A stretch of DNA of 64,000 nucleotides from Cladobotryum mycophilum (lineage: Eukaryota > Ascomycota > Sordariomycetes > Hypocreales > Hypocreaceae). Below the pieces are notes generated by a model that saw only the letters and a program-made list of their open reading frames with translations, did not search any database and was not told the origin of the DNA. The position numbers and the translations under genes are program-made. Numbering within the stretch: the stretch's first letter is position 1; each line of letters opens with the position of its first letter. The DNA lies in NCBI GenBank assembly GCA_036429605.1, contig CM071590.1, positions 5,022,001 to 5,086,000 of the forward strand, written 5' to 3'. Below, one piece after another: positions 33,911-44,339 of this stretch.

Positions 33911-35735
33911 GTCCACTAGAGTTCCCTCTGCGTCTGGTCTGTTGGGACTAATAAGTGACTTGTGGTAGCACTCTATGCAAGCTGTGTCTTGCCGAGGTGG
34001 TGATATTATCATGCAACCCTTGTATAAGAACATGCTCTTTATTAGTTCAAGGTCACGAGTGCTACCATCTCCTCCACAGGCCTGATATCTGGACCTTCCT
34101 AATGCTACTTTCTAAGAATGAAGGAGGGGGTGGTGGGCAAAGAGTCTGGCATTGCGCAGCTTCTCTACTGGGCGCAATACTTTGTCTCCCATGGGTTGCT
34201 TGGTTATCAAATCCCGCCCATTGCGCGCGCAACTTTCGCGACAAAGCTTTTGGTTTATTGGAGAAAGCAAGAGGAAAACCTAGCGGAAGAAGAACCCATT
34301 TCGGGTATCATTTTTCTTAATCTTTGCTTTCTTTTTCTTCCTCTTGATCCCTCATCCTCTGCTGGAAGGGAAAGAAAAAAAAAGGCCATGGCGCTGCGCC
34401 GAGATGATGGTTCTCCAACCTCTCCCATTTATTCACAGCTTCAGGCATTTGGGTCGTGCCGCTTTAAACGGGAGCTCCCATTCAGCCAGCCGGGGACCCC
34501 CATCCCATGTTGCCGATTTTTGGAGGGGCGCCCGAGGACAAGCTGATGAGAGTTGAGTGGGTGTGTGACTGAGCGAGTGAGTAGTGAGTGGGCGTTGCAT
34601 AATTCCTTAATGCTTACCTACCTACCGCTTTGGTTTCAGTCAAGGAAGACGGCATGATGAAAGAGTCCGAATGACAACTCTTGTTATCAGTGATTTTCGT
34701 ATTTGTGGTAGGAGTAGAGTCTTATATTGTATGACACGTGATGCCGGAGAGATGCATTGTTCAAGGGTTAATTATAGACACAAGATAGATGACCTGGGGA
34801 ATAGAGGCATGGAGGTTTGGTCAAGCCCTCCTCCATCTTCGATCCGTAATAGTGCGTTGGCTCCCTAGGGCCTGTCAAATAAATGGACGATCTCGTCAGG
34901 GTAAATGAGCTCTCCATTACCCATTTAAATGCATGCTTGATGCTTCCATTTCTGGTTCTGACATCTATATATAGATACGTAGGTAACTCGTGATCCTAGT
35001 TCTGTCGTCGAGTCGTCGTCGTTCAATCACCCGAGAATCCGGGACGTGATGGCATCATTGGTCCAATCGAAATTGCAGATAATAATTCCTTGTCCTACAG
35101 GTAGATTATTTCTCAGCGAACCGCCTCCTTCATTCGTCGACTCTCGACTTGCCCTTGACGATCATTGAGGGTATGATTGGACGGACGAGACAGCCTTATA
35201 GAGGAATACTGCCTTTTTAGGTAATGATAATAAATATATGCATTTGCGTCGGAGAGTTTGACCCATTAATTATGCACATGATGAGATCCATTGAGATCTG
35301 CTGTCTTATTTTTTATTTTTTTATTTTTAATCGTTGTGATGATGCCATCGTTTGTCTTCGGTTGAATCGAATGATCAGAAACTGAGAGAGACAGTCTGGG
35401 ATAATATGGATGGTTAACTTATAGCATGACAATGTTTTATGCAAATATTACATGCATAAAATCCACCCTCCAACCCTTCCTCCCATCCATCCCTCCCCAG
35501 CCACCTCATCTACAGAACATCTTTAGGGCGATCCGTTACAACAGCTACTTGTAAGAGCAGCTTAGAGCAGCAACGTGACTAAGCCTGAAACGTCAAGCAA
35601 CAAGTACTGTAGCAGCAGAAAATAAGGCCTGGCCTACCTGCCACCCCATTTTGACATCACTGGGCGGGCTGGCTGGCAACTGGGGCACCTACAGCAGCAG
35701 CGCACCTTTTCGCGCGTCTCGCTGATTGCTTGCTA

Positions 35736-35877
35736 TAGAGAGAGAGAGAGAGAGAGAGAGCCCTCGCCTTACCTCACTTCGCTTCGCCTCGCCTCGCCTC
35801 GCCTCGTCTTGGACCACCACAGGATAGCCAAGAATTTCCTTCAACACCCGCTGGCATTGGCATTGGCATTGGCATTG
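35736..35877. repeat. Cluster of three microsatellites (GA, CGCCT, GGCATT)
   Basis: GA dinucleotide run at 35736-35760, CGCCT pentamers at about 35780-35806 and four GGCATT hexamers at about 35852-35877. All lie in the probable leader or promoter of the coiled-coil gene. Confidence 0.85.
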
Positions 35878-36329
35878 GGGACCACACGACACGACAACTC
35901 TCCCTCTTTTCCCATAGCTCACCGAGTTTGCTATTGTGGCCAGCGCTTCCACCCCTTTTCGTACCTGGAATTGTTTTCTTCTTCTTCTCTTTACTTGCAT
36001 CATCATCATCCTCCTCATCATCAAGGGGGTTCCTTTATTCTTTTTGCTTGCATTGCGTTGTATTCCCACCCTCTCCCCTCTAGCTGGTTTGCCGAGAAAG
36101 AAAGAAAAGAAAAGAAAAGAAGAAAAAAACAAGCTCCCCACGGAAAACTGCATCCACCATCACCACCACTTTAATCTCGCCTCCGACTCCTGCGAGTTCC
36201 AGCCTCAAGAACTTCAAACTCCTGGGGGGCGTTGACCACCGGACACGGAGCAAGCATCCTTGAACACGGCCTGGCCGTAGCGCCCGTCATAGGCGAACTC
36301 GAGGCTTTGAATTTGCTTACAAGTAATAA

Positions 36330-38691
36330 ACATCACCACCAGTCAGCCAGCTGGTGGTGATTGAATTCAACTCAATCAACTTGTCTACATTCCCCACGAC
36401 ACCACGCGCAGCCGCAGCCGCAGCCGCAACCGCAGATTTGTCTCGACGACGCACTTCAGCTTCTAACGACCGCTACGAGACCCACGAGTATACGTCTAGC
36501 CCCAAGCAACGCCAGCAGCCGACGCTGCATCAGACACGAGCACAAACACAAACGCCGCCAGATCCTATTACTAGATACGATACCCCGTCTTCTCAGCCAC
36601 GACCTCTTCACAGAACCCCAAAGTTTGACGCTTCTCCGGATCCCCAACCGCGCCCCGTACACGTCGCCGCTGCCTCGGTTGGCTTCTACCCCAGCATCCT
36701 TTCGCTCGACGACGGCACATCATCTACTGGCTTTGGTTCCTCCCTGTTTGACGGGTCCCCTGGACAGTACCGTCGCCGGCGACAAGACTCGCAACGTCTG
36801 GCCGAAGCACACAACGAGGACCCTTCTGACCCAGCATACCCCAACGATACCGACGCGCATCACTTTAATCGCAAGGATCTCCCTCCAGCTCTTCGAATCT
36901 CCAAGCATACCCATACTGCAATTCTCTTTGCGCTCGAGGAAGCACTTCGGCAACCGTATCCCTTCTCGTCAGATTTTGTCGAGGAATCCGCAAGCATGTC
37001 TGACCTTATGGTGAGCGGCGGCCTTCCCGTCACGTCCAATGGTGCTGGCCCATCAGCTTCCGTTCGACGGCCGACAGCTGCGCCTGCTCCGACCAGCTCT
37101 CCCTCCGGCATTAGAGGTCCTAGAATGATCATGCAAGAGCGAGCTGCTAGGGAAGCGCGCCAGAGAGCGGAGGCTGAACAACAGGCGTTGGAGCGTAGCC
37201 GTGCTGAACAGGAGGCACGTTTGTTGGAAGAGTCGCGGAGACGAGCAGAGCGTCGATCTGCTGGCGTTGCTCCTGGGCAAGGCAGTACCGCCGAGACACA
37301 TCAACCTATTGATGCTCACGTAGGTCAGGGTGGTGCGGGAACATCACAGTCACAGCGCGTGCCAGGTACAACGGCTCAGCCCCCCTCAAATGCCGCCTCA
37401 ACAGGATCCTTCTTATGCCGCTCCGAGCCGGCAATCACCTCCTCGAGCTTATCCGGTCCCGGGGTCTCAGCAGCCTCCGCAGTCTGCTTCCGGTGCCAGA
37501 CCTGGCGAACCAGGGACACAAGGCATTGATGTTTCCAAACCAAGAAATTCCTTTCCACATGCGTTTGAGCGCTGGGAGACATTATCAGCTCATTGGGAGG
37601 GGTTGACTAGCTATTGGATCCGAAAGCTGGAGCAGAACAAGGAAGAAATTAGCCGCGATCCTATGAGCCAGCAATTGGCTCGTCAAGTGACCGACCTGTC
37701 CGCTGCGGGCGCCAACCTTTTCCATGCGGTTGTTGAGCTACAGCGGCTGCGCGCTAGTTCTGAACGGAAGTTTCAAAGATGGTTTTTCGAAACCAGAGCT
37801 GAGCTTGAACGCTCCCATGAGGTGAACGCCATGCTAGAGGCTGCTCTAGAGAAGGAGAGGAGAACCCGCGATCAGGCCATCCAAGAGGCTGTCGATCATG
37901 AACGAGGCGTGTCCAAGACCCAAAAGCAACTGATAGAGATGCGCAAAGAGCTTTCCATCTCCAAAGAGGAAGCACGACGAGCCTGGGAGGAACTTGGGCG
38001 GCGCGAGCAAGAGGAGCGTGACAGAACGTTTTCTTTGCAGTCTGGACACCCTACCATTGTTGGCGGCGTTCAGGTGGTTCCAATGACGCAAAACGCCCCC
38101 AGCCGACATGCCAGTACAAGAGAGCAGAGCTCCTACCAGAGTGAGTATACTACTCGTCCAACATATTCGATTGAGACGCAAGCTGCACAGGCCGCCCAGG
38201 CTCAAGCACAAGCGTCGCCCAGGTCAGCTGGTGGCAGCAGCACACAGTATCAGCCTCAGGTGGCCAGTCAGCAGGAGGCTATCCGCCGTGCAGCTGGTGG
38301 TTCCGAGGGCGGCTACAGCGAAGGTGAGTACCTTATTGATGCGCAAGGAAATTTTGTCCTGGATGTGCATGGAAAGAGGATCCCCTTCGCTGTACCGCCT
38401 TCTTCCTATGCGGGTTCTGATGTAGAAGCAGAAGACTATGACACGCCCGCGACAACAAATCCCCCCAGCGGTGGACTGGAGCCTTCATCGACTTCGGCTC
38501 CCCAGGGACAGTGGACTGGTGCCTACTCAAATCCCCAAGACTACTCTGGTCAAGGCTTTGGAGCACCCGGGTGGGAATCGGTGCCTAGACATCATCACCC
38601 TACGCGACTGAGCGATGTTATTGAAGAGGAGGATGAAAGGAGCCAAAGAAGTCAAAAGAGTCGGACAAGCGGCAGTCAACGCCGAGGTTAG
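36330..38691 (+). CDS. Coiled-coil protein of unknown function, 5' end without ATG
   Basis: A long open frame from 36330 continues into a second frame ending at 38691; together about 780 residues. The parts are an N-terminal Ala/Ser/Pro-rich region, an ordered segment (FNRKDLPPALRISKHTHTAI and FALEEALRQP, about 36865-36960), an Arg/Glu-rich coiled coil (37130-37260), a Trp-containing helical block (FERWETLSAHWEGLTSYWIRK), a long coiled coil to about 38040, a GEYLIDAQGNFVLDVHGKRI segment and a basic tail. The frame changes by one base near 37320-37385: either a 46-nt intron at 37320-37365 (GTAGGT to CCAG) or one extra C in a six-C run. The first ATG in any plus frame after 35454 is at 36996, which would remove the ordered segment. 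I recognise no family. Confidence 0.65.
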
Positions 38692-39866
38692 GATTCGGAT
38701 TGATTCGAAAAATTGAACGGGAATTTTTCTTCTCTGGATCATGATACCCCCTTTCTCCCCCCTTTTTCTTTTACATGGTATGGAATCGCTAGATATGAAC
38801 TGGATGAGTCCGCCGTTTTATTATTGCTGGGATACCTTTTGCATACAACGGTGCTTGTTTACAGCATCTCTCTTTTTCCTCTCCTCATTCCCAAACATAC
38901 GTTGATATTCTTCTGGGCCGCTGCGCGTTTGCTTTGGAGGGTTCGAATGACCCGCCATGATCATGGACCCCGTCCGAAAGACGAAAAAGTTGCATTTTGA
39001 AGACTTAAGTGAGGGAGGGGGTTTGTTGCTCGGTGCTCTTATTTATTGTTTCTCTTGAAAAATCCCTTAATGAGGCTTTAATAACTCCCCAGGGCATTCT
39101 CGCAGAACCTTTTTCTTCTTTTCCCTTTTTCTTTTTTTCTTCTTTTTTTTTGTTGAGCTTTCTGGAGCGGAGCGTGAGATAGAGTAGTTTTCTTTTCTCT
39201 CGTGGATGATAGAAAAAGAAGGATGATACACCTTTGGTTAATGTTGCATTGTTGGCATGATAAATTTCGCTCTCTCTCTCTTTTCCCTTTTTTTTTTTTT
39301 TTTTTCGTTATTGGGGGGTCCTGCATTGTTTTTCTGTCTTCTAGTGATATTCCACTCTTGCTTCGTTTTTTTTTGCTTTTGCTGTATTGGGAGAGAGAAG
39401 AGAATGAAAAAACGCATGAAAGCTGCCATGAGATGTGCGTTGATTTAATGCTGGGCTGATGATGATATGGTGCTGGGAGTTGTTACAGGAGGGAGAGGAG
39501 GAAAGGGGGCGGGGAGGTCTGGCGTGGAGTTGGATGCAAAGTTTATTGGTGTATTCATGTAAATGGCTCAACGTTTTATCTTTTTTGTTTGTTTGTTTGT
39601 TTGTTTGCTGGATATGAATTACTTTGCAGACCTAATTTTCGACCCTGCTTGGTTTGAGATGTCATGGATGGTGAGAGTTGCGTTGATCTCGATGGGCTTG
39701 CTGCGCAGTTCATGTTTCATTTAGAGATAGTTTGTTCAGATCATGGCTTTTGTTTTCTTTCGAAATACCCAGCAGCCTAGCTCTATTCAAATGGTTCATC
39801 TATTCATCGCTTTCGGATTTCATAATCCATGCACAAAGACTAAAGGAAAGACGTGAAAATGCAAAC
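38692..39866. other. Intergenic region between convergent genes
   Basis: T-rich 3' flank with long T runs (about 39286-39304), A/G-poor low complexity and a TTTG microsatellite at 39582-39607. No coding frame is supported. Confidence 0.5.
39582..39607. repeat. TTTG tetranucleotide microsatellite
   Basis: Six tandem TTTG units in the 3' flank between two convergent genes. Confidence 0.85.
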
Positions 39867-41558
39867 TCAAAGCGCTCCCCTGACTGTGCCGTACATGGTA
39901 ATACCATCGTCGTTGGACTTCTTCCAGAACGTTTCAATTTCTTCGAGCTCATATGTCGAACTCTCCGCTAGTATGCGTTCTCTATGCCAAGGTCCGAGAA
40001 ACATGCCCTCTGGATCCGCCAGATTTCTAATCCTCCTGAATTCTGCAAGGTCCTGACCATAAAAGGACTCAATAGCTGGTCGGTAGGTTTCAAAGTTCTT
40101 TGCCCAGTGGGGTCTTCCACCCAAATCTTTCATGAGCCATTCAAATGCCTGATAATACCTCTGTCTGCAAGGCGGATCATTCCAGTATGGCCTATACAGC
40201 GTAGCGTTGAGATACAATGTTGGTCCGTCAGGCACCGTTGGGTCCAGATAAGGTCGAACACTGGATGTGAGAGTGGTGTCGCTGACTCGAACCTCAACAG
40301 GGGCATGCACATACAGACCTTCGGCTGAGAAGGGAATGTTGTGGGGAACGTAGTCAGAGTCTTCAGGTGTAAGCTTGTTCAGCCAGGAGCTGAGTCTGCG
40401 CAGGGCTTCCGGTCCCTTGTGTAAGGGCAAGGCCCATTCATTGACAAACTGAGAGTAAAGACAGTTCATCAACAAAGCCTCGCGGCTTGGCTGAATTGCA
40501 GTGGTAGTTGATCCATTGGCAAAACCGTATTGCATACCGAAAACGAACCACTCTACCCACGGCAGGATGCGAGGTACAGATTGCGCCAGGTACAGCAAGT
40601 TGTGGTAGATGTAGTATCCGATGGTGCCGTCATAGTAGCTACCCCGCGGTTTGGCATCTGGCTCTGTCGTCTTTGATGCTTGCCAGATGACCGCGCGTCG
40701 TGTGTAAGGAACCCACCAAACTCGGACAAACTCGCTTTGATTCCACAAGCCCTCCGACCAAGAGTTGAACACCCTGGTGTCGGCATCAATTGTCTGCCTC
40801 CATTTGAGGGAGAAAGCCGGCACTACGCGAAGCTTGACTTCGGAGATGATGCCCAGTGCGCCGAGAGACAATAGTGCGGCTCGGAAGAGTTCGGGGTTCA
40901 TCTCGGCGGAGCAGGGAATGCTGTCGCCATTGGCGAGTGTGATTTTGAGGGAGAGAATATCTTCAGACATGAGACCATGCTGAAGACTACTACCGTGAGT
41001 GCCAGTAGAGATGGCACCGGCAATCGACTGCTCGTTGATGCTACCGAGATTGGGCATAGCCAGGCCATGCTTTTCCAGTTCGTCGCACAAGTCATACAGA
41101 CGAATACCGCTCTGCATGGTCACAACGCCAGCACTCTTATCGACATTGAGAATCTTGTTGTAATTGTCCAGGTTCACCATCCAGCTTGAAGTACAGGTAA
41201 TGTTGGAGGGCGAATGGCCACATCCGGTAACGACGATACGGCGGCGACATTTCCGAGCTAGGGTCACGGCTTTTTCAATCTCAGGCAGCGACTCGGGCTG
41301 GATGTACAGCTCCGGCAGAGATGAGAAGGTTCTGGCCCAAGTGCGGTGAACATGATTTGTGCGTGCGCGGAAAGGAATTCGTCTCTCATCGGCGGCGCGG
41401 CCCTGAAGTTCAGCGGCCACGAGGGGATGCATTTCGCCCTCGGTGACGATGGCGGTCACTTTTTTAATGTCTTCAACTTTTTTCTTTGCTGTCCATGGTT
41501 TCATCAACGAGGGGCCCTCTTTTTTCACCCAAGGGGCTTCCGAGAGCTGCCGAATCAA
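39867..41558 (-). CDS. ALO1: D-arabinono-1,4-lactone oxidase
   Basis: Mitochondrial-membrane FAD enzyme catalysing the last step of D-erythroascorbate synthesis. Intronless; 563 residues from the first ATG. The FAD-binding PCMH domain has GCGHSPSN, whose His (H115 in this numbering) is the expected covalent flavin site, and SIAGAISTGTHGSS. The C-terminal ALO domain has the family motif HWAK (residues 484-487) and FLGPWHRER near the end. Relatives usually begin at the position of M43 (MHPLVAAELQ, ATG at 41432), so the first 42 residues (basic, Lys-rich) may be leader or a targeting extension. The length from M43, 521 residues, is close to the usual length. Confidence 0.93.
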   Translation of the reverse strand: MIRQLSEAPWVKKEGPSLMKPWTAKKKVEDIKKVTAIVTEGEMHPLVAAELQGRAADERRIPFRARTNHVHRTWARTFSSLPELYIQPESLPEIEKAVTLARKCRRRIVVTGCGHSPSNITCTSSWMVNLDNYNKILNVDKSAGVVTMQSGIRLYDLCDELEKHGLAMPNLGSINEQSIAGAISTGTHGSSLQHGLMSEDILSLKITLANGDSIPCSAEMNPELFRAALLSLGALGIISEVKLRVVPAFSLKWRQTIDADTRVFNSWSEGLWNQSEFVRVWWVPYTRRAVIWQASKTTEPDAKPRGSYYDGTIGYYIYHNLLYLAQSVPRILPWVEWFVFGMQYGFANGSTTTAIQPSREALLMNCLYSQFVNEWALPLHKGPEALRRLSSWLNKLTPEDSDYVPHNIPFSAEGLYVHAPVEVRVSDTTLTSSVRPYLDPTVPDGPTLYLNATLYRPYWNDPPCRQRYYQAFEWLMKDLGGRPHWAKNFETYRPAIESFYGQDLAEFRRIRNLADPEGMFLGPWHRERILAESSTYELEEIETFWKKSNDDGITMYGTVRGAL

Positions 41559-42021
41559 AGCCAGGAGGGCGGGCCGTTGTATGATTGGGTGGTCAGACGG
41601 ATGATCACAAGCAAATCGTCTGTGTGCTTCGTAGGTGGGGGGAGGGGCGAGTGCGAGGAGACTACGGAGTATGAGATTGAGATTGAAACCGAGAGTAAAA
41701 TGTGAATGAGAGATATCAAGCCAAATAACTGCTGGAGACGAGTTTTGTGATATAAAATAGCCGGTTAGATAAGGTGCCTAGATAAATTGTATATAAAGCG
41801 TGTGAAGATTGCTTGATTTGTAACACTCAGAAGGAGGATTTCATGTGTTGCGATTGCGCCATAGACTTGAGCCACTGTGGTCTAGATTCTGATGGTCTTT
41901 ATACAATAAGCCGTACAAAGTTACGGAGCAAAGAAAAGCTGCGTGTGATGATGTAAATAGGAACGAGTTTAAGACATTGAAGGAAAATTAAGACGAAGAA
42001 GAGAATAGAAATAAAAAAGAT

Positions 42022-42057
<36 letters not shown>

Positions 42058-42381
42058 AACGATGATGACGCATCAATAGAGTGAGGCAAGTGCAAGTACA
42101 AGTGCAAGTGCGACAGCGACATGATCAAATATGAACAAGTCAATGAAAGAGCAGTCAAGCCACCTTCCAGAACAAAAGTGTAGTAGTACAAGTGCCTACA
42201 TGAAGACCCGGCAGGTGCTCCATACGTCAGATGCATCTTCCAAACCTAGGTACATCTTGTGCAACTTCTCTCTTCCATCCCACAAGTCCCAAATACCTTC
42301 ATTGACAGCATCTTGTGCGATACTCATACTCCCACAGCAATATGAGACAAAATATCTTGCCCCTTCTCAACAAGTCCCAAA
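41559..42381. other. Intergenic region with GA microsatellite
   Basis: Upstream of ALO1. It carries TACGGAGTA at 41663, a near copy at 41922 and a GA repeat (about 42030-42057). No coding frame is supported. Confidence 0.5.
42030..42057. repeat. GA dinucleotide microsatellite
   Basis: Uninterrupted GA repeat preceded by a short CA run, between ALO1 and the tRNA gene. Confidence 0.85.
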
Positions 42382-42463
42382 GCCCGCTTGGCTAAGTGGT
42401 ATAGCGTGTCACTAGTAACAACTTGACATGACAAGGTCATCAGTTCGATTCTGATAGTGGGCA
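42382..42463 (+). tRNA. tRNA-Thr (anticodon AGT) with a 10-nt intron
   Basis: The acceptor stem GCCCGCT pairs with AGTGGGC (one G-T pair) and a discriminator A follows. The D arm is GCTA/TAGC with loop AGTGGTA, the anticodon stem is TGTCA (42407-42411) with TGACA (42429-42433), and the T arm is ATCAG/CTGAT with loop TTCGATT. The anticodon loop CTAGTAA puts AGT at 42414-42416, which reads ACU (threonine). Ten extra bases sit after position 37 (about 42418-42427), the standard place for a eukaryotic nuclear tRNA intron. Internal A box (TGGCTAAGTGG) and B box (GTTCGATTC) are recognisable. The intron is short, and its end repeats the TGACA of the anticodon stem. Confidence 0.88.
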
Positions 42464-42594
42464 TTTGAACCTTCATTTTTTGCTGTTTTCATCAATCTTT
42501 TCTTCTTCTCCAGGCTAATCTACTTTCAGTCTCGATATTAGTGACGTCTTCTCATTTTTGGTAGCATTCCAACCAATCTGGACAATCCCATCTT

Positions 42595-43703
42595 TCAAAG
42601 TTCCACCACTAGAGGCTCCTCCCCTCGAAGATCTCTCCAATTATTTGCCGCCGCTACAACATCTGGACAACCCTGCAACAAGAATCCCCATTTGGCGACA
42701 AATCTATCAGTGACTTCCCATCCACTTATGTCCCATGGATCTGACCAGGAAACAATGCCAATTTCGCCTGATGAGGCTCGTTTTTCACTCGAAGGACTGT
42801 CTTCTCGAGCCTCCTCAAATGGTTCCTGTTCAATTGCCAGCAAGGGATCGTTCGCATCATCCAATTGCGGTGGCAAGTCTTTGGGGTCGCATCCAACGCT
42901 GCATGCCAGATCATCAAACAAGCTGCCAGTAAGATCATCCATCAACTCATCTGCATCGATGCTAAACTCCTCCATTGCCAGGATGAGATTATCTCGCAAT
43001 TGTGGAGAGGGGAACAGGTCCACCCAGCCGGCATGTGGAATACTTTGTTGAAGCTTCGTAGGAACGAGAGATGGCGGGAATGGAATTTGGGACACGCTCC
43101 CATCCCGATACGGATCGGGGCACGCCATCGAGTCTACAGGGCACTCCAGCTCCAAGACACGACGGCCAGAACAGCAATCGGAGGAGGAGGGTGCAATGGA
43201 CGTTATGATGAAGTAATTTGTGAGTACCGCTCGGGAGACATTAACAGCAACAACGTGGAGAAGCCGATGATCAGGAGTGATTGGAAAATAAAGCGCCGTG
43301 TCCGCTTGTGGTATCATGGGGTTGGCGGCACCATTTAGCGCTGCTCCGTTACGAGCTGAATTGCCGGCATCCGAACCAGATCCGGCATATATTGAATCAT
43401 CTTCCGCTTCCGCTTCTTTGAGCCTCTGTCGTCGGCCTAGTTGGAACGCTGGTCAACACAAGGCAACTTCTCCAGAATGAGGCATCCATGATTTCGGAAT
43501 GGACTCACGCGCCGTTCTTTGATTTAACCTGTTTTGTCTTTTCCGTCTTTCCTTCGCATCGCTGAGTCCTGACCAGTCATCTTTCTCGGGATCCTTCTAC
43601 AAATCCCATCAACAAATTATTAGCCTATTCCAAGACGAGTAGTTGTCGCAAGGATATTTACCTCCTCGTGCATAGGCACCAACCGAAATCTCTGAAATGA
43701 CAT
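42595..43703 (-). CDS. bZIP-type transcription factor with DUF3425 region
   Basis: Exons 43703-43662, 43596-43509 and 43436-42595, with introns of 65 and 72 nt; 323 residues. The N-terminus MSFQRFRLVPMHEE leads into the typical KDPEKDDWSGLSDAKERRKR followed by QNRLNQRTARRRQR (residues 35-48), a bZIP basic region carrying the N-x-x-x-Q-R-x-x-R pattern. No regular leucine heptads follow, as is common in fungal DUF3425 proteins. The C-terminal part (from about residue 80) has the DUF3425 features: a helical PLFPSP-like segment and a terminal WGFLLQGCPDVVAAANNWR block. Binding site and targets are unknown. The short-chain dehydrogenase gene is divergently placed next to it. Confidence 0.85.
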
Positions 43704-44339
43704 GGTTTTTAATCGTTGATCACCTGAATAATGATGCGTTAGTTGAAGGCAAACTATCGAAGAAGAGCAAAACAATGTGCGAACAGGAAGGTAAGTTGCA
43801 GCTCGTTGGTAGTTTAAATTGCTTGATGCCGCTGGCTGACGAAATGTCGACGGATTAGGAACTCTTGTGGAGGGAGACAAGCATCAAGCTAATGCAGAGT
43901 GCTGACTGAACTAATACACGTTGAGTTTGGATCTATGGCGGCGCCAGCAGGGCTATGCCGGTTGATCGAGTCAACTGAGTCAACACGTTCGCTGACTGTC
44001 TATTGCCATATTAGGAATATCAACGGTAGTAACCGTGAGCGATTCACGGCATTGCCAAGATGAGAGATGATGGACAAAGTAAGTTTGCATCGCCATGACT
44101 GAAACGGGGAAATTGGTGAGGCCGAAACCAAACAACTGGAACAAGCCGTCGGAATGGAGAATGCTTCGTTTAAGTCCGTAACCATTGTCGACAGCTACGT
44201 ATATATAGATATACCTTTGGTACTCAATTGCCAAGCATCTATGGCTTACATCCCAGACGCATCAACTTCTTAGATTTCTTTATTCTTTCTCGATTAATTG
44301 AACACGATACTTTGAAACCTTAATATTTAAATCATAAAC
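43704..44339. other. Divergent intergenic region, bZIP gene to dehydrogenase gene
   Basis: Short divergent promoter region without a supportable frame. A TATA-like element for the dehydrogenase gene lies at 44200. Confidence 0.5.
44200..44207 (+). promoter_or_regulatory. TATA-like element of the dehydrogenase gene
   Basis: TATATATA about 140 bases upstream of the ATG at 44340, a plausible distance for a fungal TATA box. Confidence 0.4.

Larger units (their letters stand above)
29859..36329. other. 6.5 kb divergent gene-free region
   Basis: No frame here reads like a protein; the longest are 60-144 codons and mutually overlapping. The region contains a TTTTC tract (about 33867-33910), a GA repeat (35736-35760), a CGCCT repeat (about 35780-35806) and a GGCATT repeat (about 35852-35877), all near the start of the downstream plus-strand gene. 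It separates two divergently transcribed genes and is the longest such gap in the window. It may hold long promoters, long leaders or noncoding transcripts. Confidence 0.55.

Noticed and set aside
36361..37014. 217-codon plus-strand frame overlapping the coiled-coil gene
   Set aside because: Shadow frame, His/Arg/Thr-rich from codon shift; the frame beginning at 36330 has the ordered segments and joins the downstream frame.
37330..38691. Treating the 3' frame as a separate 453-residue gene
   Set aside because: It has no upstream promoter space, its apparent start overlaps coding sequence, and the preceding frame ends in the same interval; a single gene with one frame change is simpler.
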